Assembly (NCBI GenBank): GCA_019925095.2
Contig: CM034388.1
Coordinates: forward strand, 4,982,501-5,046,500
From: Dendrolimus kikuchii
Taxonomy: Eukaryota > Arthropoda > Insecta > Lepidoptera > Lasiocampidae
Length of the DNA: 64,000 bases
Reading direction: 5' to 3'
In this document: one piece after another, positions 18,357 to 30,209 of the stretch
Numbering within the stretch: position 1 is the first letter of the stretch
Layout: each line of letters starts with the position of its first letter
The notes under the pieces: model-generated
The model's input: the letters and a program-made list of their open reading frames with translations, nothing else
Databases searched by the model: none
Told to the model about the DNA's origin: nothing
Position numbers and translations under genes: made by a program

Positions 18357-18774
18357 AAACTTTCAATCAACTCTTAGCCAAATTCTGAAAATGCTCCAAA
18401 ACAAAAGTGCTTCTCTGTCTTTTTAGGGTCTAGAAGCGAAATAATAAAAACGGCCAACATTTCCACTGATCCATAACCGTTTAAATTTTTAATCATAATT
18501 TTTATTGTCACATAACGGTTTCACGTGCGCCTAGACGTCTTATCCATAAGGCAAGCCTAAAAATGTTTACAATCGATGATAAGATATATTTGCCTTACAC
18601 TCGAAATCTTTGATAAAACATGTCCCAATTTATCCATTTTATAGATAATATGTATAATAATACAATTTTTTATATAGTTAATGCGTTTGACCGACGTTGC
18701 ACCACCTAAAGTCCACCGTTGCCAGCTTAACGCTTTGTCATAATCCTTACGATATCACAATTACTACAATGTAT

Positions 18775-19075
18775 TTAATTTTGAGGAGTCTTTGCTATAT
18801 ATTCGGAGTTCAAGTTCCATTGACAATGAAATATGATATCACCTTGAATATATACTGAATTTAATGCAAATAGAATGATCGAAATTGGTTCAGAAACAAA
18901 ACAAGTTACGGCTGATAAACCGCAAAAGCTACATATTTGGTGTCCGATTTTAATGAATTTTCTGCTATATATTCGGAACCCAAATTCCAATAGCAGTATA
19001 ATTTACATGGGATTATTTTTAAGCTTTACTAAATCCAACGCAAACAATAATCAAAATCGGTTCAAAATAAAAAGT
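18775..19075 (+). repeat. Tandem pair, period about 175 bp
   Basis: GCTATATATTCGGAGTTCAA near 18791 recurs as GCTATATATTCGGAACCCAA near 18963, and ATCGAAATTGGTTCAGAA near 18878 as ATCAAAATCGGTTCAAAA near 19053. Confidence 0.65.
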
Positions 19076-19448
19076 CTATACATACATAAAAAAAAAATTA
19101 CACGACGAATTCAGAACCTCCTCATTTTTTCGAAGTCTGCTAAAAAAGGGTGCGTTTTGCTAAGATGTCTAAGGAACCCTTAAAATTAATGAGAGAGGCA
19201 GAGCAAAAAATATGAAAAACATTTCACTTAATTTATTAATACCTAATTATTTTGTATCCGAAGAAAATCAAGCCAGGTAATGATTTCGATATTTTCGTGT
19301 CACCTCTAAAGGTGTTAAATAAAGTTTTCTATTTTAGATAGTTCAGTAAGATCACTTTCTCTGCGATACGCTGAAAAAAAGTTAAAAAGACTTGAAATCA
19401 TTTTATAATTTAAGGCTCATATTTGTTTTTTTTTGTTTTTTTTTTATG

Positions 19449-19750
19449 TATGTTTACCGATTACTCCGAGATTTATGATCTGATTTACGTGATTCTTTTT
19501 TTGTTCGACGCGGAATAGCTGCCATTTGGATCCCTAAAAATTTGACATAGTTTGGCCCGGTAGTTTTCATTTTATGAACATTTTTTATGAAAAATTTTCC
19601 ATTCCGTTCCATATGTACACCGATTACGCTGAGATTTATGATCCGATTTACGTGATTCTTTTTTGTTCAACGCGGAATAGCTGCCATTTAGTCCCCTAAA
19701 AATTTAAAATAGTTTGGCCCAGTAGTTTTCATTTTACGAACATTTTTTTG
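19449..19750 (+). repeat. Tandem pair, period about 165 bp
   Basis: GAGATTTATGATCTGATTTA, CGCGGAATAGCTGCCATTT and AGTTTTCATTTTATGAAC at 19468-19578 recur with few changes at 19630-19745. The units differ more than the SINE-A copies do, so the duplication is old. Confidence 0.75.
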
Positions 19751-19838
19751 TTCCCGTTTCTTAGGACCTATATTTTTTAAGGAGCGCGTCACCTTTCGTG
19801 GATCTACCCAAACATAGCTAGACACTAAAAATTAACAA

Positions 19839-20008
19839 ATAAAATAAAAAAACTTCATTTAAAAAAACCGACTTCTAAAACTAAAAAACTAAAAAGTATA
19901 AAATAACTTATTTCTAAAGCTATTATTATTAATATGTATTATCTAAAACATCTTGAAGTTTTTTAGTTTTTGAAGTCGGTTTTTTTAAACGAAGTTTTTT
20001 TATTTTAT
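19839..20008. repeat. Inverted repeat, about 52-bp arms, AAAAAAACCGACTTC core
   Basis: Left arm 19839-19890 and right arm 19957-20008 mirror through a 66-bp AT-rich spacer. The ACCGACTTC block is also seen at 27437. Likely a small foldback or MITE. Confidence 0.78.
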
Positions 20009-20426
20009 ATAATTTAAGGCTCATATTTGTTTGAATTGAAGCAATATTGCGGAATGTTAATGATCTAAGAAAAAAATGTAGCTTTTACAAGCTCGAAGCC
20101 ATGGGCGCTAGTTTAATAGTACATATAGGCATGTAAATGCTTTCTCTAAGTTCAGCCTGGGTTAAGGTCGGTCGTTCACCTCGCTGAAGTCACCGCCTCC
20201 ACGAACGACTGTCGCTAAGATAATTATGTTGTTGCGGATCAATACTAATTACGCAATAGGGTAGGCTAATATATTCAAATAAGTTTTAGGGCTGCGTAAC
20301 TATTGTAACAAAAAGGAAAGCCTTATGAAACACTCATATATCCGTCCGTCTGTCTGTTTGTGTTGCCTAAGTGTTGATCCGGGATATAAGATAGCTTGGC
20401 CGAGTCTCATTACATCCGTTTAGTAG

Positions 20427-20463
20427 TTTTCACATGATGCTCTATTAGAGCATCAAGTGAGAA
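20427..20463. repeat. Short hairpin, 18-bp arms
   Basis: TTTTCACATGATGCTCTA, a one-base spacer, then TAGAGCATCAAGTGAGAA (two mismatches). The GAGCATCA block also appears at 21199-21212, which suggests two repeat ends meeting head to head. Confidence 0.7.
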
Positions 20464-20599
20464 CCAAAAATTCTAATGTTACATTTTCAGAATCTGGCGA
20501 TTTAAATTAGCTCCCCTGATTCATGATAGATATAGGCATGCCTTCCAGCGTAATTTATTTATTTAGAGAATATTGACCTTATTTTGAAAAAATCGTTAA

Positions 20600-21065
20600 T
20601 CTATCTGTCTATTATTATACTGTAATTAGCGGCCCCGGCAGACGTTGTCCTGCCTTTAAAAAATAAAATTCTAGAACCCGATCCCAGAGCCACGTACCGG
20701 TTCTAATTGCGAATCTAAAACAGTAATATAATTTTCTTATTCTAAGAAATGACAAAATAAGATTAAAAATCTTACCAAAAAAATTAAAGTTTATAATTAA
20801 CAAATAAAAAATAAGGGTTGATCGTAGAAGGGTGAAAATTGAGGATTGTATGTATTTTTGTATGTTGTATCATAAAAAAATAGAAATTAAAAATTTTGTC
20901 TAAAAAATAAAATAAAATATTTAGGGGTGGACTACCCCTAACATTTAGGGGGATGAAAAATAGATGTTGGCCGATTCTCATAGATACCGGATAAGCACAA
21001 AAAATTTCATCAAAATCGGTCAAGCCGTTTCGGAGGAGTATGGCAACGAAAACTGTGACACGAGA
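20600..21065 (-). repeat. Non-autonomous Helitron-like repeat
   Basis: One end has a GC hairpin GCGGCCCCGGCAGACGTTGT. The other has CAAAATCGGTCAAGCCGTTT and GAGAATTTTATATATTAGAT. I recognise this combination as a frequent lepidopteran repeat; the class is not proven. Confidence 0.5.
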
Positions 21066-21199
21066 ATTTTATATATTAGATAGATCTGTAAGTCGTTCGA
21101 GTTTGTGTGTTTAAAAATGTGAAAAAAAATCTGAATTTAGCCCTAATTCAGACCAGGCGATTCCGAGAATGCAATTATTTGAATTTCCGTCTGTCTGTT

Positions 21200-21735
21200 A
21201 GAGCATCACGTGAACACTACTGAATGGATTTAAATGCAACTCGACACAAAGCTAGCTTATATTCCGAGGCGTAACTTAGGATACTTTTTATCCCGATAAA
21301 TGACGTCGTTTCCGTGAGATAGACGAATATAATGGAAAAGATGGCGCTGTGATCGCATCTTTTTTGGAAACTACTGAACGTATGTGAATTAAATTCGACG
21401 TGATGCTGGCTTATAACCCGAGTTATCATTTAGAAAACATTTTATCCCGATAAAGGACGTCGTTTCCTTAAAATAAACGGATTAGCAAAATAGATGGCGC
21501 TGCAATTCACTAACAAATAGCTACGTTATCATAAACAACAATAACATGTCGTTCATTATATTACTTCTAATCACGTTGGCTTCGACTCGTCTCTATGTTT
21601 TGCTGGGCAGTTGTGTAGACTATGTTGTGTTATGATAGTGAATTTAACAAGAAACAATAAATTAAGTTTTTATGTAAATAACATAGAACTTGGGCTTTTC
21701 AGGCGTAGCCGCGGGGAAAAGGGTAGTAATATAGA
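21200..21735 (+). repeat. Tandem pair (about 155 bp) ending in a GC-rich Helitron-like terminus
   Basis: TTATCCCGATAAATGACGTC near 21288 and TTATCCCGATAAAGGACGTC near 21442 are each followed by a GATGGCGCTG block. The end GGCGTAGCCGCGGGGAAAAG near 21701 is a common lepidopteran repeat terminus. Confidence 0.6.
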
Positions 21736-22046
21736 TAAATGTCGCCCGTAGGTCGGTTTTATAAGGCTTCTACTATAGTCACAAAATGGTTACGGTACTC
21801 TAAAAAGTGTGACTTGCGTTAGAATCTTGACGCTATTGTTGTACGTAGAGTTTCTATTTTAAACAGGTGACTAAGTATTACTTGGGATGTTACTTTCACT
21901 TACGATCTTACAAAGTGCTTAAGATTTTAACTTGGCATAACTTAAAGTAATTTATTTGAAGGTATCTGTTGTGTAGTGGTCTAAAAGTTAGTCGTGGTTC
22001 AATATTTATTTGTGCAGGATCATTCTTAAAAGAGTTATTATTAATT

Positions 22047-22280
22047 CTGTCGTAAGAGGCGACGAAACAACCCACAGCCAGGTGATAGAGCATTTGCCCA
22101 TCTGGTCATGATGTAGAGTATGTCGCCATAACAACCTTTAGTTGTGTTCCGGCATTACTGGCCAGATTCCAGTTCCACCTTCAAGGCTTGCAGCACATTG
22201 GTAAGACCTTGGGTGTTGCAAATGTTCATAGTCGACAGTAACCACTTTCCATTGGGTGGGTCATCAGCCTGTCTCCTGTA
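22047..22280 (+). mobile_element. SINE-A copy, 5'-truncated
   Basis: Starts at TCGTAAGAGGCGACGAAACA and ends at the CAGCCTGTCTCCTGTAC block. Rather diverged. Confidence 0.78.
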
Positions 22281-22436
22281 CATCAGCAGCTAAAAAGAGG
22301 CGTTTAGTTTTTGCCAGCATGACTATGTAATCCTAATAAACTGAACAAAATTTTTGTTTTTTTACTTTTTATCTTTAAAATCAATTACAAATTTAATCTA
22401 ATATTTTCTTAAGTTTTCGCGACTTGTATACATAAT

Positions 22437-22780
22437 AAAACTGCGTTTTAACGGTTTTAAGCGCGGTAATTTTATTTGATTTTGGTTTTTCCGACGTTTC
22501 GGCCACTTTTCAGTGGCCGTGATCACGGAAGACAAAGATGTCAAGTGTCAACGAGTATTGTTAAAGTTTTATTTAGCCTACCGCCAACTTGTTCATTTTA
22601 ATTATTTAATTTTAATTTTGTTTATGGTTATTATTGACTCTATGGGAGCCTAATCTAATTTACTACCGCTTTGCAACATGTTATGACTTGAAGAGAAGAA
22701 GCGGCGCAAGAAACTCTTCAGCAAACATGCCTAGCTCTAATAATTTTATATAATATTAAAATGGGTGGAAGGAAAAATAA
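22437..22780 (+). repeat. X family repeat, copy 1
   Basis: Begins AAACTGCGTTTTAACGG and contains the hairpin CGGCCACTTTTCAGTGGCCG, then GAAGCGGCGCAAGAAACTCT. Copies at 29428 and (split) 60839/62035 have the same order of blocks. Confidence 0.75.
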
Positions 22781-23460
22781 AAGTAATTATCAGTCAATTT
22801 GGTTTGTGTTCCGTTGTACGCAGAAAGAGCTCACAGTGTCTTGAGGTCTGGCAGCCGGTTTTTGCTGCGTTTGGGTCTTAATGGTTTTGATGATTGGATC
22901 CCAAACAGTTAACAATTTAATCTATATTAAAAAGCAGAACGCAGAAGCAGTTATATTTAATTCTACGCATAATCCCTTAAAACTATAAGTAGAATACGGA
23001 GCCTAGGTCATCGAAGTCAATGGGTAAGGTTCCTTAAAGGCTGGCTAGGTTACTTTGCTGGATCACCATACTGATTCATTGTCCGAGGTAGGAACCAGCC
23101 CTCTGATCTCCCGAAGAGTCAATATGTCGTTTTGAAATATCTTTGTAGAAACTCATGCTTTGTTTTTATTGAACTGTGTCATTTACTGATGACTAATTCA
23201 ATCATCACCTCGATATTGGAATTGTTGGTTGGTCAGTGGCCTTGAGTGAAAGTTTGTGTCGCAAACCCCGTACGCATCAGCGCCGGTACCAAATGGCATA
23301 TGAGTACAGTCATAGTGGACTAATTTACATCAGGTTTCTGTACCACTTGGAGGAGGTAGAGCCATGCTGGAGTCATGTCATTATTCTAATTACATCTATT
23401 AGCGCAGCTGGATAAATAGAGCACGCTCGCACAGAATATCGCCGTAAAACGGTTATCTTT
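22781..23460. other. Unassigned DNA upstream of the LINE
   Basis: Mixed composition, no coding frame I recognise and no repeat partner in the window. It may be flanking unique sequence. Confidence 0.4.
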
Positions 23461-23469
23461 GAGCTAATC

Positions 23470-25115
23470 ATGTCCCCGTTCCTATTGACTGACCCCTCTA
23501 TGCTATACTCCTTGTACACAAACAACTCAGCGTTTTCCTTAACACCAATTCACTTATCAATCCTTTACAGTCTGGGTTCCGTCCAGGACATAGCACCACT
23601 ACTGCACTGGTTAAGATCACTGAAGATATCCGTCATGGTATGGGAAATGGTCTATTGACTATACTGTCGCTGCTTGACTTCAGTAGTGCTTTCAATAATG
23701 TTGACTTTGATGTCCTTCTAGGAATCTTGAGTTCTCTTAACATATCTCCAACAGCTATTGACTGGTTTCGTAGTTACCTGTTTGGACGCCGGCAACGCAT
23801 TCGCATCGATGATGTTTATTCATCATGGTGTGATTTGTCTGCTGGTGTTCCTCAGGGCGGCGTTTTATCACCTCTCTTATTTGCTATCTTCATTAACTCG
23901 ATTTCCAATAATCTTTCTTCGTCATACCACCTCTATGCAGATGATTTGCAGATCTATACACAATGCAATTCTAGTGACCTTTGTGAAGCTATCCACAGAA
24001 CTAATAAGGATTTCACTACAATACTCGACTGGAGCAAAGCTCATGGTCTTATGGTGAACCCAAATAAAACGAAGGTTATCATAATCGGTAGTTGTAGACT
24101 TATTTCCAGAATTGATTGGTTGTCACTTCCCCGTGTTTTATTTGACAATGTAGACATAGAAATTAGTGAAACTGTTAAGAATCTTGACAGAGAACTGTCT
24201 TGGCGGCCTCATGTAACTGAAATCAGTAGGAAACTTTTCGCGTCATCCGCTTCGCTCAGAAGGTTGAAGAATTTCCTACCTACTGCTACTAAAGTTATGC
24301 TTGCACAATCCTTGCTTCTCCCCCTACTTGATTATGCAGATGCCTGCTATCTAGACATAACCCAGGAACAACTAGATAAGCTAGAACGCCTTCAAAATGT
24401 TTGTATCCGGTTCATATTTGGTTTGCGTAAATATGACCATGTCTCCGAATTTCGTGATAAGCTTAAATGGTTACCTATTCGCTTTCGCCGGAATGTTCAC
24501 TTACTCTCACTTTTGCACAATATCCTTTATAATCCCTGTTCTCCCCCATATTTAAAGGAACTTTTTAGTTTTCTCTATCAATCTCATTCCTGCAATTTGC
24601 GCTCAAATGAAAATCTTTTGTTAACAACACCTGCACACACTTCATCCTTCGTAGGAAATTCTTTTGCCGTACAGGCTGTTCGACTGTGGAACTCCCTCCC
24701 CTTTCCAATCAGACAAGCTAAATCAATGACTACATTTAAACGTATGGTCACTGACCATTATTGGTCTATTAAATAAAAATTGTTGCATTAAATGAATGTA
24801 TCTATTGTTCGTATATATATTTATAATATCATCGTATATCTAATTATATATGTATATATGTATGCATATATGTATGTATATATGTATGTATGTATATATG
24901 TATATCTGTATATATGAGTAGATAGTACTTTATTTATATCTTATTTAATTTTTTTGTAATACACCACCAAAAATCTTATATTGAAATTTCGTTTAAAATC
25001 TCCTTAGACACCGGGTTGCCTGGAAGAGATCGCTATAAGCGATAAGGCCGCCCATTGTTCTAATGCAAATGTATCCATATCAATTGTCTAGATTTAAGAT
25101 TATGGTGAACAATAA
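23470..25115 (+). mobile_element. CR1/L2-type LINE, 5'-truncated, with 3' UTR
   Basis: After the RT stop come an AT/TATG-rich stretch (24805-24915) and a conserved tail CTGGAAGAGATCGCTATAAG plus CGATAAGGCCGCC at 25019-25052, which can fold as a hairpin. It ends about AACAATAAA near 25115. The 25115-25137 stretch carries CCGTTCCTGCACGG, a SINE-A end scrap. Confidence 0.8.
23493..24776 (+). CDS. LINE reverse transcriptase, long open frame (CR1/L2-type)
   Basis: The frame is open from 23493 to the stop at 24776; the first ATG (23640) is internal to the RT, so this is a truncated element. Motifs in order: QSGFRPGHSTTTAL (about 23572-23612), LLDFSSAFNNVD, AGVPQGGVLSPLLF, LYADDLQIY with the catalytic DD (about 23935), the post-RT block LERLQNVCIRFIFGLRKYDH and the terminal AVRLWNSLPFPIRQAKS motif. 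The endonuclease and ORF1 are missing. The VKNL..ELSW region is shorter than expected, suggesting a small in-frame deletion. Relatives here are the fragment at 16006-16345 and tails at 4985 and 13965. Clade placement among CR1, L2, Daphne and Crack needs a tree. Confidence 0.88.
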   Translation, partial: PLYAILLVHKQLSVFLNTNSLINPLQSGFRPGHSTTTALVKITEDIRHGMGNGLLTILSLLDFSSAFNNVDFDVLLGILSSLNISPTAIDWFRSYLFGRRQRIRIDDVYSSWCDLSAGVPQGGVLSPLLFAIFINSISNNLSSSYHLYADDLQIYTQCNSSDLCEAIHRTNKDFTTILDWSKAHGLMVNPNKTKVIIIGSCRLISRIDWLSLPRVLFDNVDIEISETVKNLDRELSWRPHVTEISRKLFASSASLRRLKNFLPTATKVMLAQSLLLPLLDYADACYLDITQEQLDKLERLQNVCIRFIFGLRKYDHVSEFRDKLKWLPIRFRRNVHLLSLLHNILYNPCSPPYLKELFSFLYQSHSCNLRSNENLLLTTPAHTSSFVGNSFAVQAVRLWNSLPFPIRQAKSMTTFKRMVTDHYWSIK

Positions 25116-25139
25116 ACCGTTCCTGCACGGATAAATGTA

Positions 25140-26770
25140 GTGTATTCTGGACCATACTTCAAAACAGAGCATGCTCTGTTAAAAAATTATTGTTTTAAAT
25201 AAATTCTTAACTTTGGAAATATCCATCTCAGTACGTTTGGAGACTGATTAAAGTAAAAAAGACCTATTAAACGTATTTTTTTGTATTATTATGAAGGCCT
25301 AAGATTCTTGTGCAGTTTTTAGAGACACTCCGAAACGAGGAAGTTGTTTTTATGTGAATATATAAATGCTTATAAATTAATTTAAATATCATATTCCAGA
25401 TTTACTTTCGTATTTATAATGTTAGTATGGATTGTAGATCGATATTAATAAACCTAATATGAATTACTTTTCAAGGCACGCGATCTTTTTAGAGGTTATT
25501 GGCTTAAAGCAATACACTTTTTATGAACAATTGTCCAACAGTAGGATTTCATATCGATCATGAAATAAACGCCACCTTGAAAAGTTCCCAAATAGTACAT
25601 AGCTAAATGGCACTACATGTAATTTTTTCTCGCTTCTTGAAATATATTTTTTTTAACTTCTGATGAATTTTTTTTATGTTTATTCCAAATGACAAAAACA
25701 TTAGACGTTCATCGCCTCTACGGAACTCTGTAACTTGCACGGTCCCAACACGTACTTGGCCGATGTACAAAAGCTAAATAAATTAACACAATCGACTCTA
25801 AAGACAAGGGCTACAAGATAATTGGCTTCTTAACTAATGTAAATATGAAGCAGGCTTATGGTAGATATTACTGTAAAGTTTTATCAAAATCCGTTTAGTA
25901 ATTTTTGCGTATAACAGTAACAAACATCTATCCATCCTCACAAACTACTGACTACCGTAAACTTCATTTAGCTCGACAAAACACTTTATTCCACCAACAT
26001 GCACTTGGCCGAGATTTTTTGGACTGGATGGAAAGAAAATATACATACAAACTACCTGTAACCGCGACTTCACCCGCGTGGAATTTAAAAAAAATGTAGG
26101 CTAAGTTACTTCTTATAAAATGAGCTATCTGCCAGTTAAAATCCCGTCAAAATTGGTCCAGCCACTTCAGAGATTAGCCGGAACATCCAGACAAACACAA
26201 ATTTTAAAAATTGCATTTTTGGAATCTCCTGGTCTGAATTATCCTCTCTGATTTTTTTTACATTTTTATTTTGACATTACAAACAGACACTTCAATTTTA
26301 TTTATATGTATGTATATATGTATAGATAAAGTTTCTATATCTTGCTATACATGATATACATCTTAACATTGGTTAAAATTTACAACACTTGTATGGAGTT
26401 TATGATTCATAAGTTAACAAGCTTCATATAACTAATGCAATCATATCATCAAAGTCACAATCCACAGCAGTGAGGGGCCTTAGAAGAAGTAACTAATGCA
26501 AATGTGTATCAGACAACACTCAACGCACAGCTGTCGTCAAAACCGAAATCAGTTTAGACGTATATTATTCATGTTACTTAGTTTTCAAATCACGCGAACA
26601 CTTTCACCATCATCCGATAGCAAATATCGGACGCGAGTGACGCATAGCACGCAGAGCCGACCGATTACGGACAAGAAATAACGGTGCGTACGGCATGGCG
26701 TTTTGAACAGAACGCGCAAAACTCAAACCGAAGTTACACTGATTCACTTCTGTCTTACAATTTTAATAGG
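25140..26770. other. Unassigned AT-rich DNA with repeat scraps
   Basis: I see only dispersed repeat scraps: a TTTTTGCGTATAACAGTAAC block at 25904 and a CGCGACTTCACCCGCGTGG repeat at 26055-26215. No gene. Confidence 0.45.
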
Positions 26771-26774
26771 AATA

Positions 26775-27405
26775 GGAAAATATATTTTTGAAGTGAAACT
26801 TGTTTAGAATCGTTGTTATTTAAAACTCGATGAAACGAAAAAGCGACCTCAAAGATTTTTGCCGGGTGGTAGGGCATTTGCCCGACTGGATGGCTACCAC
26901 CCCTGGTCTAAAGTATGTCGCCATAACAACCTTGAGTTGTGTTTCGGCATTAGTGACCAGGTTCCAGTCTCCATTAAGAGAGCAGCAGCGCATTTGTAGC
27001 ACCTTTAGTATTCCAAATGTATATAGGTGATGGTAACCGCTTTCCATCAAGTGAGCCGTCTGCCGGTCTGCTGAACTCATGCAATAAAAAAAAGAGAGAT
27101 AAACACGTAAATCTATAGTACTACGCTTGCGAGAGAATGAGATACGAGTTTTACATTGTGCAGCGCAGATTAGAGAATAAGACCGATGATTAAACACAGG
27201 TCCAATTTGGACCGAAATAAAACTGATAATAATATTTTTTAGACTAAAACACTGCAAAATTGAAAGTGATACTTAAGAAGTTTATTTTGAATTATAATAT
27301 GTTGACGGATCTAGGATTGTATTTATATTAATAAAAGTTAGAGAAGAATTATCTGTGAGTACATTCTCCGAAGTTTCACTTCTAATGTGTGTGAACTGCA
27401 CACAC
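26775..27405 (+). repeat. M1 family repeat interrupted by SINE-A
   Basis: Left end TTGAAGTGAAACTTGTTTAG and right end GAAGTTTCACTTCTAATGTG are inverted. Internal blocks match 5262 and 49716(rc). SINE-A 26863-27092 sits inside. Confidence 0.65.
26863..27092 (+). mobile_element. SINE-A copy, 5'-truncated, inside M1
   Basis: Starts GGTGGTAGGGCATTTGCCCG and ends CTGAACTCATGCAATAAAAA with poly(A). Confidence 0.88.
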
Positions 27406-27429
27406 ACACACACAAATTTTCTTTACAAA

Positions 27430-27830
27430 AATAAAACCGACTTCAATTTAAAAAAAAGAATAACTGTTTTACACAACATTTTGACGTCGGTGCATCTTGC
27501 AATCTTGTTGTTGCTGTTTTACTTCGCACCAACTTCAAGATGCAGAAAATATTTATTTTTGGCTTTTTAGTTTATATAGCTTTAGAAGTAATATTCTAAA
27601 AGCGTGTAGAAATTGTACTACTAGCAGGCCTATACAAGTTTTCGAAGAGTGTAGACGCTCCGGCTCTCCAACAGGGGTTGCACTCGATTTCCCTAGGGTT
27701 CACTCATCGGATCCTGAGTTTGTGATAATGAGACCACCTCAGGAGTACACTCTTTGGCGTAAAGGAAAATATTTGAAAATCGGTTCACAATTAGTGAAAA
27801 AAATCGCGTAACAAACATACAAAACACCAT
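27430..27830 (+). repeat. ACCGACTTC-type repeat region
   Basis: Begins AAAACCGACTTCAATTTAAA. A frame of 104 codons (27497-27811) has no recognised domain. The middle (CACCAACTTCAAGATGCAG..) resembles 47030-47110, so it is probably repeat, not gene. Confidence 0.4.
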
Positions 27831-27854
27831 ACAGTCCAATTGAGAATCTCATTT

Positions 27855-28108
27855 TTTTATTTTTTTTATTGCATGAGTTTAGCAGACAGTCTCACTTGAT
27901 GGAAAGCGGTTACCTACGCCTATGGACAATTGCAACACCAAAGGTGCTATCAACGTATTGCCGCTCTCTAAAGACAAACTGGAACCTGACCACTAATACC
28001 GAAACATAACTCAAGGTTGTCGTGGCGGTATACTCTAGACCAGGGGTGGTAGCCATCCAGACGGGAAAATGCTCTACCACCTGGTTGTTGGGTGTTTTTG
28101 TCGCCTCA
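27855..28108 (-). mobile_element. SINE-A copy, 5'-truncated
   Basis: From TTTTTATTGCATGAGTTTAG to GTGTTTTTGTCGCCTC. It lacks the GC-rich 5' end. Confidence 0.8.
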
Positions 28109-28186
28109 AAAAAGACAAAAAACTAAACTTAATCGTTACACTACGGTTTTAAGAAACATAAATAAGCAGTTAAGAACGGCAAAAAT

Positions 28187-28266
28187 GGTCTGACCGTAAG
28201 GTTACAGGATGAGGCTGTCCAGGAGTATATGCTCTTTGCAGACGACGTCGTTCTAGTAAATATTAA
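28187..28266 (+). pseudogene. Scrap of RTE-type reverse transcriptase with FADD motif
   Basis: The plus frame reads GLTVRLQDEAVQEY then MLFADDVVLVN, the catalytic box of RTE-type RTs (FADD in place of YADD). About 26 codons only. Confidence 0.7.
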
Positions 28267-28269
28267 AAC

Positions 28270-29425
28270 GGGGTAATACTTGAAAACAAACTATGAAATC
28301 ACTCGTTTCATAGAAGACACGAGACATGTATAACATTAGTTTTAATTATTTGTACTAATACGTTTATAATTATTTTTTCTTGTGTTTAGCACGGGTCACG
28401 TGCCATATGTGATTTAGGAGGTGGGCTACGCCTCGACACAGCAAAATGCTGAATGCCAACCTCATTTCCAAATTGCGGTATACAATTTTTGTATCGGCTT
28501 TGTGACTATTATTGTAAAGAATGCTTATGATTACAGGGCTAGAATTTGGGCATAAATTACAATACCTAAGAAGGTTTCACGAGCCTAATTTTCACGCCTC
28601 CCAGCAATGGCCAAATTGGTAAAATCAGTCGTCAATGTTTACATTTTAGGTTATTTTTCTTGTTGGAGTTTTTTTTTTGTGAAAAATGATAAAAATTCTA
28701 TTTTTAAGGCCGTTTCCTACGAAGGCACATGCGCTGTGCGCTTGCAGCTTAACACGATAAAAATAAAATAATAAACTAAACTATCTTAAAAATACTATTA
28801 TATAGGTATCTAATTATACATAAAGTAAATTATAAATAAATTAAACTAAAAATAAACTATATACACAAACTAAAATTAAAGTATAAAATTTAGTTCTAGA
28901 TTTCTATATATAGTTCATATTTTGTTATGCTACTCTTCGCCGTGTGTGTCGTTATTAACAAAAATATTGGTTTCTTTCGTTCTTAAAAACAAAACCTAAA
29001 TACAAAATTTAATACAAATCGTTATAGTCGTTTTCGATATGCACAAAATAAATATATATACAAGAATTGCACGTTTAAAGTTATAAGATATCAAAATCCT
29101 TGATACAATCAGCTTATTAAATTTTCAATTCAGAAAACTCGCCTAGACACAAACGCTTTTAAGCTTACAAATTGTGTAAAATTAGTACATAATATCACTA
29201 TAATCGATAGCTGTTATCGAGTAATATCTTGGAATGAATTAATGATAAAAAAATCAGCCAAGTGCGTGTTGAACCACGAACATTAAATGATTCCGTAGAC
29301 TTCAGAAACATCTACTGTTTTTGAAATCAAATATTAAAATTAACTTGAATTATTTAATGCCGTTGAATTTTATTAGTTCTGTATTTTCCAACCAAAATAT
29401 TTAATATTAATAAATAATCAAACTT
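28270..29425. other. Unassigned AT-rich DNA
   Basis: No coding frame, RNA gene or repeat partner identified. Confidence 0.4.
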
Positions 29426-29427
29426 CT

Positions 29428-29740
29428 AAGTTTTAACAGTTTTAACCGCGGTATTTTTTTTTATGATTGCGATGATTTGGCCACTTTTTAGTAGCCGTAA
29501 TCACGGAAGACCAAGATGTCAAATATCAATGAGGAAGTTTAAAGTTATTGTTTAGCCTACCAAACTTGTTCATTTTAATTTTTGTTTATGGTTTTTATTT
29601 ACTCTATGAAAGCCGCCTCTAATTTATCACCGCTTTGCAACATGTTGTTGCTTGAAGAAAAGAAGCGGCGCAAGATATTCTTCAGCAACACGCCTAGCTC
29701 AAATAGTTTTATATAAATTTATTCAAATGGGTGGGAGGTA
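29428..29740 (+). repeat. X family repeat, copy 2
   Basis: TTTTAACAGTTTTAACCGCG at the start, GAAGCGGCGCAAGATATTCT near the end. More diverged than copy 1. Confidence 0.68.
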
Positions 29741-29894
29741 AGATCATTCATTGATTCTTTTTATTTAATCCGTTATAGTTACTACACCATAACATCTAAA
29801 AATACCCCGTAACTCAAAAATTATGCAATGGATCTTGTACTATTTATTGAACATATTTTTTTATCTGCAATCTCAATTATACAATTAGTTACAT

Positions 29895-30205
29895 TGGAGT
29901 TTTTGGCGGGAACTGAAGGGAGATGTGGTGCTGTGCAATTTTATTTTCTAAAAATGTATAAAATTACTCTAAAATGAACAATAGTTGTAGGATATTGATA
30001 GTTTTTTAGTAGTAATTTTTCTTTTGTAAGAAATGTGAACTGTAAAGTCAAATATGGCCTTTTGAGTTGTCACAAGAACTCCGTTGAATGGCACTAGCTG
30101 ATAACCTACAGTTCAGCTGTGCTACACATATATTTAAAAAAATGAAGAAACTACATTGAATCTAAGATCTGGCTTAAAAGCCTAGCTGCCAAGCCATAAA
30201 AAAAT
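29895..30205 (-). repeat. Y family repeat, copy 3 (inverted)
   Basis: Reverse complement of the 7155-7410 block, including GGCGGGAACTGAAGG and GAACTCCGTTGAATGG, plus the AAAAGCCTAGCTGCCAAGCC end. Confidence 0.62.
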
Positions 30206-30209
30206 AGTT

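Noticed and set aside
27497..27811. 104-codon frame with a Cys-rich start
   Set aside because: It overlaps a stretch that resembles another dispersed repeat; no recognised domain or splice support.
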